Below the pieces are notes generated by a model. It was not told the origin of the DNA. It saw only the letters and a list, made by a program, of their open reading frames with translations, and made no database searches. The translations under genes were made by a program, and so were the position numbers. Shown here piece by piece: positions 9,004 through 17,529 of a DNA stretch of 64,000 nt; positions within the stretch are counted from its first letter, which is position 1, and the number at the start of each line of letters is the position of its first letter. The DNA lies in contig NZ_KB892790.1 in assembly GCF_000373925.1 (NCBI RefSeq), forward strand, positions 112,804 through 176,803, written 5' to 3'. This stretch comes from Actinopolymorpha alba DSM 45243 (lineage in GTDB: Bacteria > Actinomycetota > Actinomycetes > Propionibacteriales > Actinopolymorphaceae).

Positions 9004-9044
9004 GGGTGTCCTTTCCACACTTTTGCGAGGCGGAAAGGACACCC
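9004..9044 (-). terminator. Hairpin downstream of the hbhA-like gene
   Basis: GGGTGTCCTTTCC (9004-9016) and GGAAAGGACACCC (9032-9044) pair perfectly over 13 nt with a 15-nt loop. It lies between the hbhA-like stop and the DUF2516 start, about 58 nt past the stop, so it may separate the two transcription units. Confidence 0.6.
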
Positions 9045-9102
9045 TGTCTGCTGTCTGACGCGGCGTGGCCGGGCGCCCGGCGACCCCGGCGGTGCGGCGC
9101 AT

Positions 9103-9636
9103 TCAGATGCTGGACGAGGGCGACTGCGCCGGCATGGAGCTCGACTTCTTGGCGGTGCTGCGAGTGGACTTGCGGGCACGCGTCGTCGGCGAGGTGGCCT
9201 TCTTGGTCGTGGCGCGCTTGCGAGTCGTGGACTTCGCCCGCGACGTCGACGGGCGCTGGATCTGCCGGCCGTTCTGCTTGCTACGCATACGGACCACCGC
9301 GCGCTCGCCGCGCTGGGCGAGGACGTCGTAGGTGTCGCCAGCCTGGATCAGCGCGGCCTGGAAAGCGGCCTGAGCCCGGTCGGAAATGCCCTTGGCCTGA
9401 TCCATGATGTCGGTCGACGCGGTGCGCAGTGCGGTCGCGAGGGCGTCAGCACCTTCCTCGAGACGCCCCTGAACCCGATCGGAGACCTTGGCGGGGTCGG
9501 TGGCTTCGAGCTCTGAGAATTTCTGCGATGCGATCTTTGACAGAGCACGGATCTTTTCGACGGCCAGGTCGCCAGCGCCGGCGATCGCGTAGAGCGGTGT
9601 GGCTTCGCTAGAAGGCTTGCGGGTGGTACGGGGCAT
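9103..9636 (-). CDS. HbhA-like protein with basic tail
   Basis: A 177-residue protein resembling actinobacterial heparin-binding haemagglutinin HbhA. The N-terminal two-thirds is a helical, Ala/Glu/Asp-rich coiled-coil region (PLYAIAGAGDLAVEKIRAL, VSDRVQGRLEEGADALATAL). The C-terminal 60 residues are a Lys/Arg/Ser/Thr-rich tail (RKRATTKKATSPTTRARKST). In mycobacteria that tail binds sulfated sugars or nucleic acids; here the role is inferred only. ATG 9636 sits behind GGAGGACTAACC, which overlaps the stop of the upstream XRE gene, so the two are translationally linked. No signal peptide is visible. Confidence 0.75.
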   Translation of the reverse strand: MPRTTRKPSSEATPLYAIAGAGDLAVEKIRALSKIASQKFSELEATDPAKVSDRVQGRLEEGADALATALRTASTDIMDQAKGISDRAQAAFQAALIQAGDTYDVLAQRGERAVVRMRSKQNGRQIQRPSTSRAKSTTRKRATTKKATSPTTRARKSTRSTAKKSSSMPAQSPSSSI

Positions 9637-9638
9637 GG

Positions 9639-10067
9639 TTAGTCCTCCTGACGGGCGCGTCGTGCGGCCCGGTTCCGGGTCGTGCTCTCGCGTAGCGGCT
9701 CACTGATCTCTTCCTCGTGAGCCTCCCGACGAAACGAGGAATAGATATCGAGCAGTACCCGCTTTTGGCGTACTGACAGAGCAGGGTCGGCGCGGATTGC
9801 CATCTCCACCGAGCGGTCCTCCTGCCCTTCCTCTTCGGACGGATCGAGTAGTCCGGCCCGAACGTAAAGCACCTCCGCCGAAACCCGCAGTGCCTTGGCG
9901 AGTTGTTGAAGCACCTCGGCGGATGGTTTGCGGACGCCTCGCTCGATCTGACTGAGATACGGATTGGAGACGCCAGCAAGATCGGCGAGCTGCCGGAGGG
10001 AGAGCTCGGCATTTCGCCGCTGCTCCCGTAGGTAGTCGCCGAGAGTGCTTATTGACCGAACCTTCAT
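9639..10067 (-). CDS. XRE-family transcriptional regulator
   Basis: A 142-residue regulator. The helix-turn-helix covers roughly residues 7-65: LGDYLREQRRNAELSLRQLA, DLAGVSNPYLSQIERGVRKP, then SAEVLQQLAKALRVSAEVLY. The remaining half is charged and carries no recognised domain. ATG 10067 starts just before the conserved fold and has AAGGTCC upstream; ATG 10103 is possible but has no ribosome site. It is the first gene of an XRE/hbhA-like pair, as in mycobacteria (Rv0474-Rv0475), and probably regulates itself through the inverted repeat in front of it. Confidence 0.88.
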   Translation of the reverse strand: MKVRSISTLGDYLREQRRNAELSLRQLADLAGVSNPYLSQIERGVRKPSAEVLQQLAKALRVSAEVLYVRAGLLDPSEEEGQEDRSVEMAIRADPALSVRQKRVLLDIYSSFRREAHEEEISEPLRESTTRNRAARRARQED

Positions 10068-10076
10068 GGACCTTAT

Positions 10077-10105
10077 TGTGCTTGCAAAAGTTAGCACATG
10101 CAAGC
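10077..10105 (-). promoter_or_regulatory. Candidate operator of the XRE gene
   Basis: GCTTGCA (10080-10086) and TGCAAGC (10099-10105) form an inverted repeat; an interleaved TGTGC/GCACA pair lies inside. It ends about 10 nt before the ATG of the regulator. The region is AT-richer than its surroundings. Autoregulation is inferred from position. Confidence 0.4.
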
Positions 10106-10183
10106 TGGCAGCAAGTGGCGTTCCGGGAATGTTGGACTGCTCCCGCGCCGACGCACGAAGTTTCGGCTCGACCGCAGTGTGGT

Positions 10184-10213
10184 TCCGGCCCCGCGCGGGC
10201 TTACCCCCACCCC
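10184..10213. repeat. Dispersed intergenic repeat, copy A (short)
   Basis: TCCGGCCCCGCGCGGGCTTA followed by CCCCCACC. It resembles longer copies at 40520-40562 and 61109-61151 but lacks the middle section. It lies between the asparaginase stop and the XRE gene. Confidence 0.5.
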
Positions 10214-10214
10214 G

Positions 10215-11243
10215 TCAGATGCCGACGCTGCGGATCTCGCCCACGACGGTGCCACCACCACGGATGTCAGTGGTGAGCTGTGTCTCGATGACGGAACTCG
10301 TCACACCCAGTCGACGAAGCGCCGCGGCCATCACGACAGGGCGGGCCCGCTGGCCACCGTCGTCGATTTTCAAAGCCGCTGTGCGACCGTCGGGCAGGGC
10401 CGCCGCGTAACACGCCTCGGCCCCGCTCTTACAGAACAACCCCGGCACCGAGCCGATCAGCATCGCCTCGTCACGAGTGGAGCCACTGGTCCAGGTCGGG
10501 TTGGTCCGGATCGCCGTCACGACCCGCGCCTCGGGTGAGCCCTCGGGAGCGAGCGCCATCGCCCGGAAGGACCTGGCCAGACCAGTGAGGCTCAGCGCGA
10601 AGAGCGGGGCGCCGCAGCCGTCCACACCGGTGTGCGCGACCTTCTCGCCGGCAAGCTCCTCGACCGTCTCCCGGATCCTCACCTGCAGCGGATGCGCGGG
10701 ATCGAGGTAGGTCTCGACCGGCCAACCCGCGCTCACACAGGTCGCGAGCATGCCGGAGTGCTTGCCCGAGCAGTTCATGGCGATCCGGGACGGCCGCTCG
10801 CCGGCCTGGATCAGGGCACGCTTCGCGCGTTCGTCGATCGGCCAACTCCGCGGGCACATCAGAGCCGACTCGTCCAGGCCGGCGCCCGCGAGGATCCGGC
10901 GTACCCCCTCGAGGTGGAACTCCTCGCCGGAGTGGCTGGCGGAGGTGAGGGCGAGCAGCTCGCCGTCGAGACCGAGCCCGGAGCGCACCATGCCGGCGGC
11001 CTGCATCGGTTTGTTCGCCGACCGCGGATAGAACGGCGCTGTCACGTCTCCGAGCGCGAACGCCACCGAACCGTCGGCGTTGAGTAGGACGACCGAGCCG
11101 CGGTGCCGGCACTCGACGAAACCGGACCGCACCACCTCGGCAATGACCGGAAGGTCGGACGCCGCACCCGACTCAGGTGACGCGGTCACCTTTGGTGACA
11201 CGGTCGTCTCGGGTGACGGGGGTGACGCGGGTGACTCAGCCAT
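10215..11243 (-). CDS. L-asparaginase II-type amidohydrolase
   Basis: Family COG4448 (asparaginase II, Rhizobium AnsA-like), predicted to hydrolyse asparagine to aspartate and ammonia. Conserved blocks are VIAEVVRSGFVECRHRGSVV, PFYPRSANKPMQAAGMV, the SASHSGEEFHLEGVRRIL stretch, AMNCSGKHSGMLATCV, GVDGCGAPLFALSL and FCKSGAEACYAAALPDGR. No signal peptide; a 30-residue Ser/Pro/Thr-rich leader precedes the domain. The start is unclear: ATG 11243 is chosen, but TTG 11261 lies 2 nt after the stop of the upstream BKACE gene and would couple the two. The shared operon suggests amino-acid or keto-acid catabolism. Confidence 0.85.
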   Translation of the reverse strand: MAESPASPPSPETTVSPKVTASPESGAASDLPVIAEVVRSGFVECRHRGSVVLLNADGSVAFALGDVTAPFYPRSANKPMQAAGMVRSGLGLDGELLALTSASHSGEEFHLEGVRRILAGAGLDESALMCPRSWPIDERAKRALIQAGERPSRIAMNCSGKHSGMLATCVSAGWPVETYLDPAHPLQVRIRETVEELAGEKVAHTGVDGCGAPLFALSLTGLARSFRAMALAPEGSPEARVVTAIRTNPTWTSGSTRDEAMLIGSVPGLFCKSGAEACYAAALPDGRTAALKIDDGGQRARPVVMAAALRRLGVTSSVIETQLTTDIRGGGTVVGEIRSVGI

Positions 11244-11263
11244 CTCAGACACGGTCAGCAAGA

Positions 11264-12097
11264 CTATCTGGGTTTGATGTTGAGGAGTTCCCGTCCGTCA
11301 TCCGGCGACATCACCGGCCGCTGCGCCAACTCCGCGAGCCGAGCCGCCCGCTCGACCAGCTCGACGTTGTGCCGGACCGGACGTCCGCGGCTCAGGGTCA
11401 GCGTGTCCTCCATCCCCACGCGAAGGTGGCCGCCACAGCTGAGTGCCGCCATCGCCACCGGCAGTGTCGTACGCCCGATGCCCGTCGCCGACCAGGAGGT
11501 CACGGCGCCCGGCAACGCCTGGACCGCCGCCACGAGGGTCGCGGTGGTGCCCGGCATGCCGCCAGGAACCCCCATCACCAGGTCGCAGTGAACCCGCCCG
11601 CCGTACGGCAGGCCGTACGTGTCGAGCAGCCGGTGCAGCGCGGCCACGTGCCCGAGGTCGAACAGCTCGAACTCCGGCACGATGTGGAGTTCCTGCGTCA
11701 ACTCGTAGAGCTCCACCACGAACGGCCAGGGGTTCGCGAACACCTCGTCCCCGAAGTTGACCGTGCCCATGGTGAGCGAGCACGAGTCAGGCTCGGCGTC
11801 GAGCACCCGCAGTCGATCCTCGAACGAATCCGTCACCGCGCCGCCCGTCGACAGCTGCACGATCAGGTTCGTCTCTGCCCGCAGCGCCGCGACTGTCGCT
11901 CGTAGCCGGCCGAGGTCGAGGGTTGGCCGGTGTTCGTGGTCGCGGACATGGACGTGGATCATCGCCGCGCCGGCCGCCTCGCATCGGCGGGCCGTCTCGA
12001 GAAGTTCCGACAGGGTTGTCGGCAATGTCGGGCAGGCATCCTTGGTGGTCTCCGCACCCGTCGGTGCCACCGTGATCAGGGTCGCCATGTCTCGCAT
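11264..12097 (-). CDS. Beta-keto acid cleavage enzyme (BKACE, DUF849)
   Basis: A 277-residue TIM-barrel protein of the BKACE family. Members condense a beta-keto acid with acetyl-CoA and release acetoacetate plus a new acyl-CoA. Diagnostic blocks: [20 protein letters not shown], the metal-binding histidines in [31 protein letters not shown], and the C-terminal [18 protein letters not shown]. Start is ATG 12097 or ATG 12088 ([10 protein letters not shown]); both are in frame and have little ribosome-site support. It is upstream of, and almost touching, the asparaginase gene. The natural keto acid is unknown. Confidence 0.88.
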   Translation of the reverse strand: MRDMATLITVAPTGAETTKDACPTLPTTLSELLETARRCEAAGAAMIHVHVRDHEHRPTLDLGRLRATVAALRAETNLIVQLSTGGAVTDSFEDRLRVLDAEPDSCSLTMGTVNFGDEVFANPWPFVVELYELTQELHIVPEFELFDLGHVAALHRLLDTYGLPYGGRVHCDLVMGVPGGMPGTTATLVAAVQALPGAVTSWSATGIGRTTLPVAMAALSCGGHLRVGMEDTLTLSRGRPVRHNVELVERAARLAELAQRPVMSPDDGRELLNIKPR

Positions 12098-12123
12098 CCT
12101 CGCAGAGCCGGGAGAATGGCCGC

Positions 12124-12549
12124 ATGCGTTCGGTCGTCCAGCGAGTCTCCCAAGCTAGCGTGACCGTCGACGGCGAGATCGTCGGCGCGATCGACAAGCC
12201 CGGTCTCCTCGTCCTGGTGGGCGCGACCCACTCCGACACCCCGGCCCGGGCCGAGAAGCTCGCCGCCAAGATCTGGGGCCTGCGGATCCTCGCCGACGAG
12301 CGGTCGTGTGCGGATGTGGGGGCGCCGTTGCTCGTGGTCAGCCAGTTCACGTTGTACGCCGACACCCGCAAGGGCCGCCGGCCATCCTGGTCGGAGGCCG
12401 CTCCGGGTGAGGTGGCCGAACCCCTGGTCGAGCATTTCTGCGCCACGCTCCGCCAGCTCGGCGCCACCGTCGAGACGGGAAAGTTCGGTGCCCACATGGA
12501 GGTCGCGCTCGTCAACGACGGGCCGGTCACCCTGATCCTGGAGGCGTGA
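12124..12549 (+). CDS. dtd: D-aminoacyl-tRNA deacylase
   Basis: Hydrolyses D-aminoacyl-tRNA and Gly-tRNA(Ala) as a proofreading step; cytosolic homodimer. The 141-residue length is standard. It begins [20 protein letters not shown]. The cross-subunit motif [17 protein letters not shown] and the C-terminal [18 protein letters not shown], with the N-x-GP-x-T tail, are intact. Divergent from the BKACE gene with a 26-nt gap. Its TGA stop overlaps the GTG start of the next gene (GTGA), implying translational coupling. Confidence 0.95.
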   Translation: MRSVVQRVSQASVTVDGEIVGAIDKPGLLVLVGATHSDTPARAEKLAAKIWGLRILADERSCADVGAPLLVVSQFTLYADTRKGRRPSWSEAAPGEVAEPLVEHFCATLRQLGATVETGKFGAHMEVALVNDGPVTLILEA

Positions 12550-13820
12550 GCGCGCCCATGACCCCTGCCACGCCCGCCGCCGCACCAAGCTGGGCACCGT
12601 CGCCACGGGAGTACGACGACCTCGCGCTGGCCCTCGACGGCATCCTCCCCGAGGTCACGGTCACCGCACCTGCCGAGTTCACCGCGTCGACGGTCGAGGC
12701 GGTCGAGCTAATCGAGGCGGTCGACCTCACCGATCCCGAGGGCACGCCGGTGGCCAGGCTCACCGTCACCCACCGCCGCGAGAGCGAGCCGGGTCGCTGG
12801 GACCTCACCGGACCCGTCACCGCGCTGCGCCCGCGCGAGGACGGCGTCTTCCGCCACCTCCACCTGACGCCCGCCGAGGTCAGGGCACAGCTCGACGGTG
12901 TGAAGGTCGCCGCCGTTCCCCTCGACGCCCCGCTCGACGCCGCGGCGCTGGACCGGCTCGCCGAGGCGACCGCGGGGTACGCCGCCACCGTGTTGTTGCC
13001 GTTGGTGGGGGTCGGCTCGCCCCGGCTGGTCTCGGCGCACGCCCTGGTCCGCGCCACGACGGCGGCCGCCCAGCTGCTGCCCGGTGACCCGCTCGTCGTA
13101 CCCGTCTCGCTGGCCCGCCGCGGCCGGCCCGAGGACGACGCGCTACTGCGTACCCAGGTCGCCGCGGCCTACGGCGACCCGATCGAGGTGGCCCACGCGG
13201 GCGCCGAGCCGAGCTCCGGGACAGCCGCGTACCCCGAGCTGATCGCGGCGATCGTCCGCGCCGAGCACCCGGCACCGCATGCCCGCGGCCTGGTGGTGTT
13301 CTTCACCGGCCTGTCCGGATCGGGCAAGTCGACCCTCGCCCGCCGGCTGCGTGACCTGCTCCTCGAACGCGGCGACCGTACCCTCACGCTGCTCGACGGT
13401 GACGTCGTACGCCGGATGCTGTCGGCCGGGCTCGGCTTCTCCAAGCCCGACCGGGAGGCCAACATCCGCCGGATCGGCTTCGTCGCCGCCGAGGTGGCTC
13501 GGCACGGCGGGCTCGCGATCTGCGCACCCATCGCGCCGTACGCCGCGACCCGGGCCGAGGTCCGCCGGATGGTGGAGGAGGCCGGCGGGGCGTTCGTCCT
13601 CATCCACGTCGCGACCCCGCTCGCAGAGTGTGAACGCCGGGACCGCAAGGGGCTCTACGCCCTTGCCCGGGCCGGCCAGATCGCGGAGTTCACGGGCATC
13701 TCAGATCCGTACGAGGAGCCGGCCGACGCCGACCTCACCCTCGACACCTCGGGCCGGGCCGTTGACGACGTGGCAGCGGAGGTGCTCGACCTGCTCACCG
13801 GGCGCGGCTGGCTCCGGTGA
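12546..13820 (+). CDS. Adenylylsulfate kinase with N-terminal sulfurylase-like domain
   Basis: A 424-residue two-part protein. The C-terminal half (about 245-424) is an APS kinase: P-loop [56 protein letters not shown], and [16 protein letters not shown], all CysC hallmarks. It would phosphorylate adenosine 5'-phosphosulfate to PAPS. The N-terminal half resembles the substrate-binding part of ATP sulfurylase ([34 protein letters not shown]), but I see no HxxH nucleotidyl-transfer motif, so it is probably not catalytic. GTG 12546 overlaps the dtd stop. The gene ends 26 nt inside the convergent MFS gene. No other cys gene is nearby. Confidence 0.85.
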   Translation: MSAPMTPATPAAAPSWAPSPREYDDLALALDGILPEVTVTAPAEFTASTVEAVELIEAVDLTDPEGTPVARLTVTHRRESEPGRWDLTGPVTALRPREDGVFRHLHLTPAEVRAQLDGVKVAAVPLDAPLDAAALDRLAEATAGYAATVLLPLVGVGSPRLVSAHALVRATTAAAQLLPGDPLVVPVSLARRGRPEDDALLRTQVAAAYGDPIEVAHAGAEPSSGTAAYPELIAAIVRAEHPAPHARGLVVFFTGLSGSGKSTLARRLRDLLLERGDRTLTLLDGDVVRRMLSAGLGFSKPDREANIRRIGFVAAEVARHGGLAICAPIAPYAATRAEVRRMVEEAGGAFVLIHVATPLAECERRDRKGLYALARAGQIAEFTGISDPYEEPADADLTLDTSGRAVDDVAAEVLDLLTGRGWLR

Positions 13821-15078
13821 GCGCGAGCCGCGCCACCAACCCGATCGCCGCGCACGCCAGGACCACCACCGCCATCGGCACCGCCGAACGCACCTCTGAC
13901 ACCGTCACCAGCGGACCCACCGCGGCGCCAATCGCGAACTGCAGCGTCCCCATCAGCGCCGACGCCGTACCAGCCGCCTCCGGGTGGTAGGACAACCCCA
14001 GCGCGACGGCGTTCGGGCCCACCATGCCGAAGCTCGCGACCGCGACGAACAACGGGACGAGGACTCCGGCCACCCCGCCGATCCCCGTCACCGCGCCCGC
14101 GACCAGCAGGCCCGCGCCGGTGAGCGCGCTCACCTGTCCGACGCCGAGGAGGGTGTGCGGGTCGATCCGGTGGACCAGGCGGCCGTTGGTCTGCGAGAAG
14201 ATCATCAGCCCGACGCCGTTGACGCCGAAGAGGATGCCGAAGATCTGCGGGCTGATCCCGAACACCTCCTGGTAGACGAACGGCGACCCCGAGATGTACG
14301 CGAACATCGAGGCGAAGCCGAATCCCCCGGCCAACGCGTACCCCATGAACGCGCGGTCGCGGGCCAGCCGGAGGTAGGTACGCAGGGCATCGGCGGCTCC
14401 GCCCTGGCGGCGGCGCTCGACTGGCAGGCTGTCGCGGAATCCGGCGTACACCGCCACGAAGAGCGCCACCCCGAACACCGCGAGCGCCCCGAACAACACC
14501 CGCCAGCCACCGAGCCGCAGCAGCTGCCCGCCGACCACCGGCGCCAGGATCGGCGCCAGCCCGGTCACCAACAGCAGCATCGAGAACAGCCGGGCGATCT
14601 CCCGCCCGGACACCAGGTCGCGCACGATCGCCCGGGCGATGACGATGCCGGCCGCGCCCGCGAACGCCTGCAGCAGGCGGGCGGCGATGAGCACTCCGAC
14701 GGACTGCGCGAACGCGCAGACAATCGAGGCGCCGACGTACGCCGCCAAGCCGACCAGGAGGGGGCGCCGCCGCCCGACCGCGTCTGAGACCGGCCCGCTC
14801 ACCGCCTGCCCGACCGCGAGGCCGACGAGGGCGGCCGACAGCGTGAGCTGGAGCAGGGAGTTGTTCGTCTGCAGATCCTGCGTCATCCGCGGCAACGCCG
14901 GCAGGTAGAGGTCGATGGTCATCGGCCCCAGGGCAGTGAGCGCGCCTAGAAGGACCACGAGACGAGCGGAAATCCGGCGCGGCGTCGATGGTTGGGTCGC
15001 CGCGGGCCGGCCGCTTGGTGAGGGACCGGTCGGCGACGGCTCGGCAGGGGAAGGACGGCTCATAGACGAGGACTCCAA
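13795..15078 (-). CDS. Bcr/CflA-type MFS drug exporter
   Basis: A 427-residue, 12-helix major facilitator of the Bcr/CflA (DHA1) group. After a 35-residue Pro/Ser-rich leader come LVVLLGALTALGPMTIDLYL with PALPRMTQDL (family signature), GPVSDAVGRRRPLLVGL (motif A between helices 2 and 3), IARAIVRDLVSGREIARLFS (the conserved helix 4-5 loop) and GLAPILAPVVGGQL (motif C). Proton-driven efflux of small drugs or metabolites is inferred. Its 3' end overlaps the convergent APS kinase gene by 26 nt. Further in-frame extension upstream of 15078 is not hydrophobic or family-like. Confidence 0.9.
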   Translation of the reverse strand: MESSSMSRPSPAEPSPTGPSPSGRPAATQPSTPRRISARLVVLLGALTALGPMTIDLYLPALPRMTQDLQTNNSLLQLTLSAALVGLAVGQAVSGPVSDAVGRRRPLLVGLAAYVGASIVCAFAQSVGVLIAARLLQAFAGAAGIVIARAIVRDLVSGREIARLFSMLLLVTGLAPILAPVVGGQLLRLGGWRVLFGALAVFGVALFVAVYAGFRDSLPVERRRQGGAADALRTYLRLARDRAFMGYALAGGFGFASMFAYISGSPFVYQEVFGISPQIFGILFGVNGVGLMIFSQTNGRLVHRIDPHTLLGVGQVSALTGAGLLVAGAVTGIGGVAGVLVPLFVAVASFGMVGPNAVALGLSYHPEAAGTASALMGTLQFAIGAAVGPLVTVSEVRSAVPMAVVVLACAAIGLVARLALTGASRAR

Positions 15079-15092
15079 GCCGGTGCGGCGCC

Positions 15093-16433
15093 CTAGTGGT
15101 CGGCCGCGAGCTTGCTGAGCAGGAGCGCCTCGGCGACGCAGGCCCGCTCGAACTCGCCCAGGTGCAGGCTCTCGTCGGCGCCATGCGCGCGCGAGTCGGG
15201 ATCACCCGCGCCGGTCACGAGGATCGCCGCATCGGGGAACGCCGCCGCGAACTCCGCGATGAACGGGATCGTCCCGCCGATTCCCATATCGACCGACTCG
15301 CGACCCCAGGCCTCGCCGAACGCCTCCCGTGCCGCGGTGTACGCCGGACCTTCGGCCGTCGCGGCGTACGGCTGCCCGGCGTCGCCCTCGCGTACCTCGA
15401 CCTGGACACCCCACGGTGCGTGCGAGCGGAGGTGCTCAGCCAACGCGGTGAGGGCACGGTTGGCGTCGTCACCGGGCGCCAGCCGCACACTGACCTTGGC
15501 GCGGGCGACCGGGATGAGGGTGTTGGAGGCGTCGGCGACCCGTGGAGCGTCGATGGCCAGCACAGACGCGGACGGCTTGGCCCAGACGCGCTCGGCGACG
15601 CTGCCCGTACCCAGGAGTTGGACGCCGTCGAGGATGCCGGCCTCCTGCCGGAACCGTTCCTCGGGGTAGTCGACCTCCGGCGCCGGTGCCGTGACCAGGC
15701 CCTTGATCGCGACGTTCCCCTCGTCGTCGTGCAGCGTCGCGAGGAGCCGGCAGAGTGCCGTGAGCGCGTCGGGTACAGCGCCGCCGTAGACGCCGGAGTG
15801 CACACCGTGGTCGAGAACCCGCACCTCCACCTCGCAGTCGGCCAGGCCACGCAGGGTGGTGGTGAGTGCGGGAACACCGACGTCGAAGTTCGCGGAGTCC
15901 GCAAGGACGATGACGTCGGCGGCCAGCTTGTCGCGGTGGGCCGCGAGGAACGCCGACAGCGTCGGTGAGCCGATCTCCTCCTCGCCCTCCACGAAGACCG
16001 TCACGCCGACTGGTGGCCGTCCGGCGTACGCCCGGATCACGGCCAGGTGCATCGCGATACCGGCCTTGTCGTCGGCGGATCCGCGGCCATACAGGCGTTC
16101 GCCGCGCTCGGTGGGCTCGAACGGCGGACTGGTCCACAGAGCCGGATCACCTGTCGGCTGGACGTCGTGGTGGGCGTACAGAAGGGCCGTCGGCTGACCC
16201 TCCGGCGCGGGGAAGCGCGCCAGGACTCCCGGCCGTCCACCCTCGACCCGCAGGATCTCGACCTCGGCGCCTTCGACCCGGAAGAGCGCGGCGGTCGCCT
16301 CGGCCGAGCGCTCGACCTCACCGGCAGCGGCCGGGTCGGCGCTCACCGACGGGATGCGGATCAACGCGTCGAGGTCCTTGCGGACATCTGGAAGGACGCG
16401 GCGTACAGCGTCAGGAACCTCGGGACCGGTCAT
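15093..16433 (-). CDS. M20-family metallopeptidase (dipeptidase)
   Basis: A 446-residue zinc-dependent M20/ArgE-DapE-like peptidase, cytosolic. Metal and catalytic motifs are intact: LLYAHHDVQPTGDPALW (His ligand and Asp), LYGRGSADDKAGIAMHL (bridging Asp), VFVEGEEEIGSPTL (catalytic Glu-Glu pair), the DS region NFDVGVPALT and the late HGADESLHLGEF His ligand. The dimerisation domain contains DHGVHSGVYGGAVPDAL. ATG 16433 (MTGPEVPD) is chosen over ATG 16466, whose extra residues are not conserved. It lies 14 nt upstream of the MFS exporter on the same strand, so co-expression is likely. Probably acts on short peptides. Confidence 0.92.
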   Translation of the reverse strand: MTGPEVPDAVRRVLPDVRKDLDALIRIPSVSADPAAAGEVERSAEATAALFRVEGAEVEILRVEGGRPGVLARFPAPEGQPTALLYAHHDVQPTGDPALWTSPPFEPTERGERLYGRGSADDKAGIAMHLAVIRAYAGRPPVGVTVFVEGEEEIGSPTLSAFLAAHRDKLAADVIVLADSANFDVGVPALTTTLRGLADCEVEVRVLDHGVHSGVYGGAVPDALTALCRLLATLHDDEGNVAIKGLVTAPAPEVDYPEERFRQEAGILDGVQLLGTGSVAERVWAKPSASVLAIDAPRVADASNTLIPVARAKVSVRLAPGDDANRALTALAEHLRSHAPWGVQVEVREGDAGQPYAATAEGPAYTAAREAFGEAWGRESVDMGIGGTIPFIAEFAAAFPDAAILVTGAGDPDSRAHGADESLHLGEFERACVAEALLLSKLAADH

Positions 16434-16528
16434 GAACCCGCAGCGTACGCCCATCCCCGGCGACACTGACCCGTCTCCTCATGTGGACAACGGATACGCA
16501 TCGCGGACACACGACCTCTAGGGTGTTC

Positions 16529-16545
16529 CCTACTGTTTTCATAGG
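16529..16545 (+). promoter_or_regulatory. CCTA-N9-TAGG inverted repeat before the TauE/SafE gene
   Basis: CCTACTGTTTTCATAGG lies 25 nt before the ATG at 16571, in a short AT-richer stretch. It is a possible regulator-binding site or part of the promoter. No regulator is identified. Confidence 0.35.
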
Positions 16546-16570
16546 AGATATCGGAGGGGTGGGGGCCGAA

Positions 16571-17473
16571 ATGCGCAAGCTTGTCCTCTTGGCGTTGGTC
16601 GGGCTCGGTGCCCAACTCGTCGACGGCAGCCTCGGTATGGCCTACGGCGTCACCTCGACGACGCTTCTCCTCGCGACCGGCGCCGCACCCGCCGCCGCCT
16701 CGGCCACCGTCCATCTGGCAGAAATCGGCACGACGCTGGCATCTGGTGCGGCGCACTGGAGGTTCGGGAACGTCGACTGGAAGGTCGTCGGCCGGATCGC
16801 CCTCCCGGGCGCGATCGGATCGTTCGCGGGTGCGACCTTCCTGAGCTCCCTCTCGACCGACTCTGCGAAGCCGGTGATGTCGGGGATCCTGCTCGCGCTC
16901 GGCGTCTACCTGCTGGTCCGGTTCACCGCCTGGGGCACGCCGCGGGGCCAGCTGGGTAAGCCGGTACGCCGGCGGTTCCTGGCTCCGCTCGGTATTTTCG
17001 CCGGCTTCGTCGACTCCACCGGCGGCGGTGGCTGGGGTCCGGTGGCCACACCCGCGCTGCTCGCGAGCGGCCGGATGGAGCCCCGCAAGGTGGTTGGCTC
17101 GGTCGACACCAGCGAGTTCGTGGTCGCACTGTCCGCGAGCATCGGCTTCCTCATCGGCCTCGGCCGCGAAGGGATTCCGTTCGCCGCCGTGGCTGCCCTG
17201 CTGATCGGCGGTCTCATCGCCGCACCGATCGCCGCCTGGCTGGTCCGCTACATTCCCGGACGCATTCTGGGTTCCCTCGTCGGTGGAGTGATCGTGCTGA
17301 CCAACGTCCGCACCATCCTCAACACCGACTGGGTGGGCGCCCCGCTCAGCGTCCGCGCGACGTCGTACATCCTCATCGCGGTCATCTGGGTGGGCGCGGT
17401 CGCGTGGTCAGTGCGGGCTTACCGCGCCGAGCAGACCACCGCCGCCGAGGAAACCGCCGCGGTGCCCGCGTAA
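16571..17473 (+). CDS. TauE/SafE-family sulfite/organosulfonate exporter-like membrane protein
   Basis: A 300-residue membrane protein of the TauE/SafE (DUF81) family, with about eight helices in two similar halves. The first half starts LVDGSLGMAYGVTSTTLLLA and includes TVHLAEIGTTLASGAAHWRF. The second half starts FVDSTGGGGWGPVATPALLA, the repeated signature, followed by VVGSVDTSEFVVALSASIGF. ATG 16571 follows GGAGGGG. Export of sulfite or related sulfur anions is the family expectation, not proven. The APS kinase-like gene is 2.7 kb away but not in the same operon. It is convergent with the CPT-like kinase gene. Confidence 0.85.
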   Translation: MRKLVLLALVGLGAQLVDGSLGMAYGVTSTTLLLATGAAPAAASATVHLAEIGTTLASGAAHWRFGNVDWKVVGRIALPGAIGSFAGATFLSSLSTDSAKPVMSGILLALGVYLLVRFTAWGTPRGQLGKPVRRRFLAPLGIFAGFVDSTGGGGWGPVATPALLASGRMEPRKVVGSVDTSEFVVALSASIGFLIGLGREGIPFAAVAALLIGGLIAAPIAAWLVRYIPGRILGSLVGGVIVLTNVRTILNTDWVGAPLSVRATSYILIAVIWVGAVAWSVRAYRAEQTTAAEETAAVPA

Positions 17474-17529
17474 CCGCTCACCTCATCGGCACGGCTCAAC
17501 GACTGTCCAGGAACCACCGCCGAGCGGTT
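17472..17529. terminator. Inverted repeat bridging two convergent stops
   Basis: AACCGCTC (17472-17479) and GAGCGGTT (17522-17529) pair over 8 nt, with arms touching the stop codons of the TauE/SafE and CPT-like genes. Weak candidate bidirectional terminator. Confidence 0.35.
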
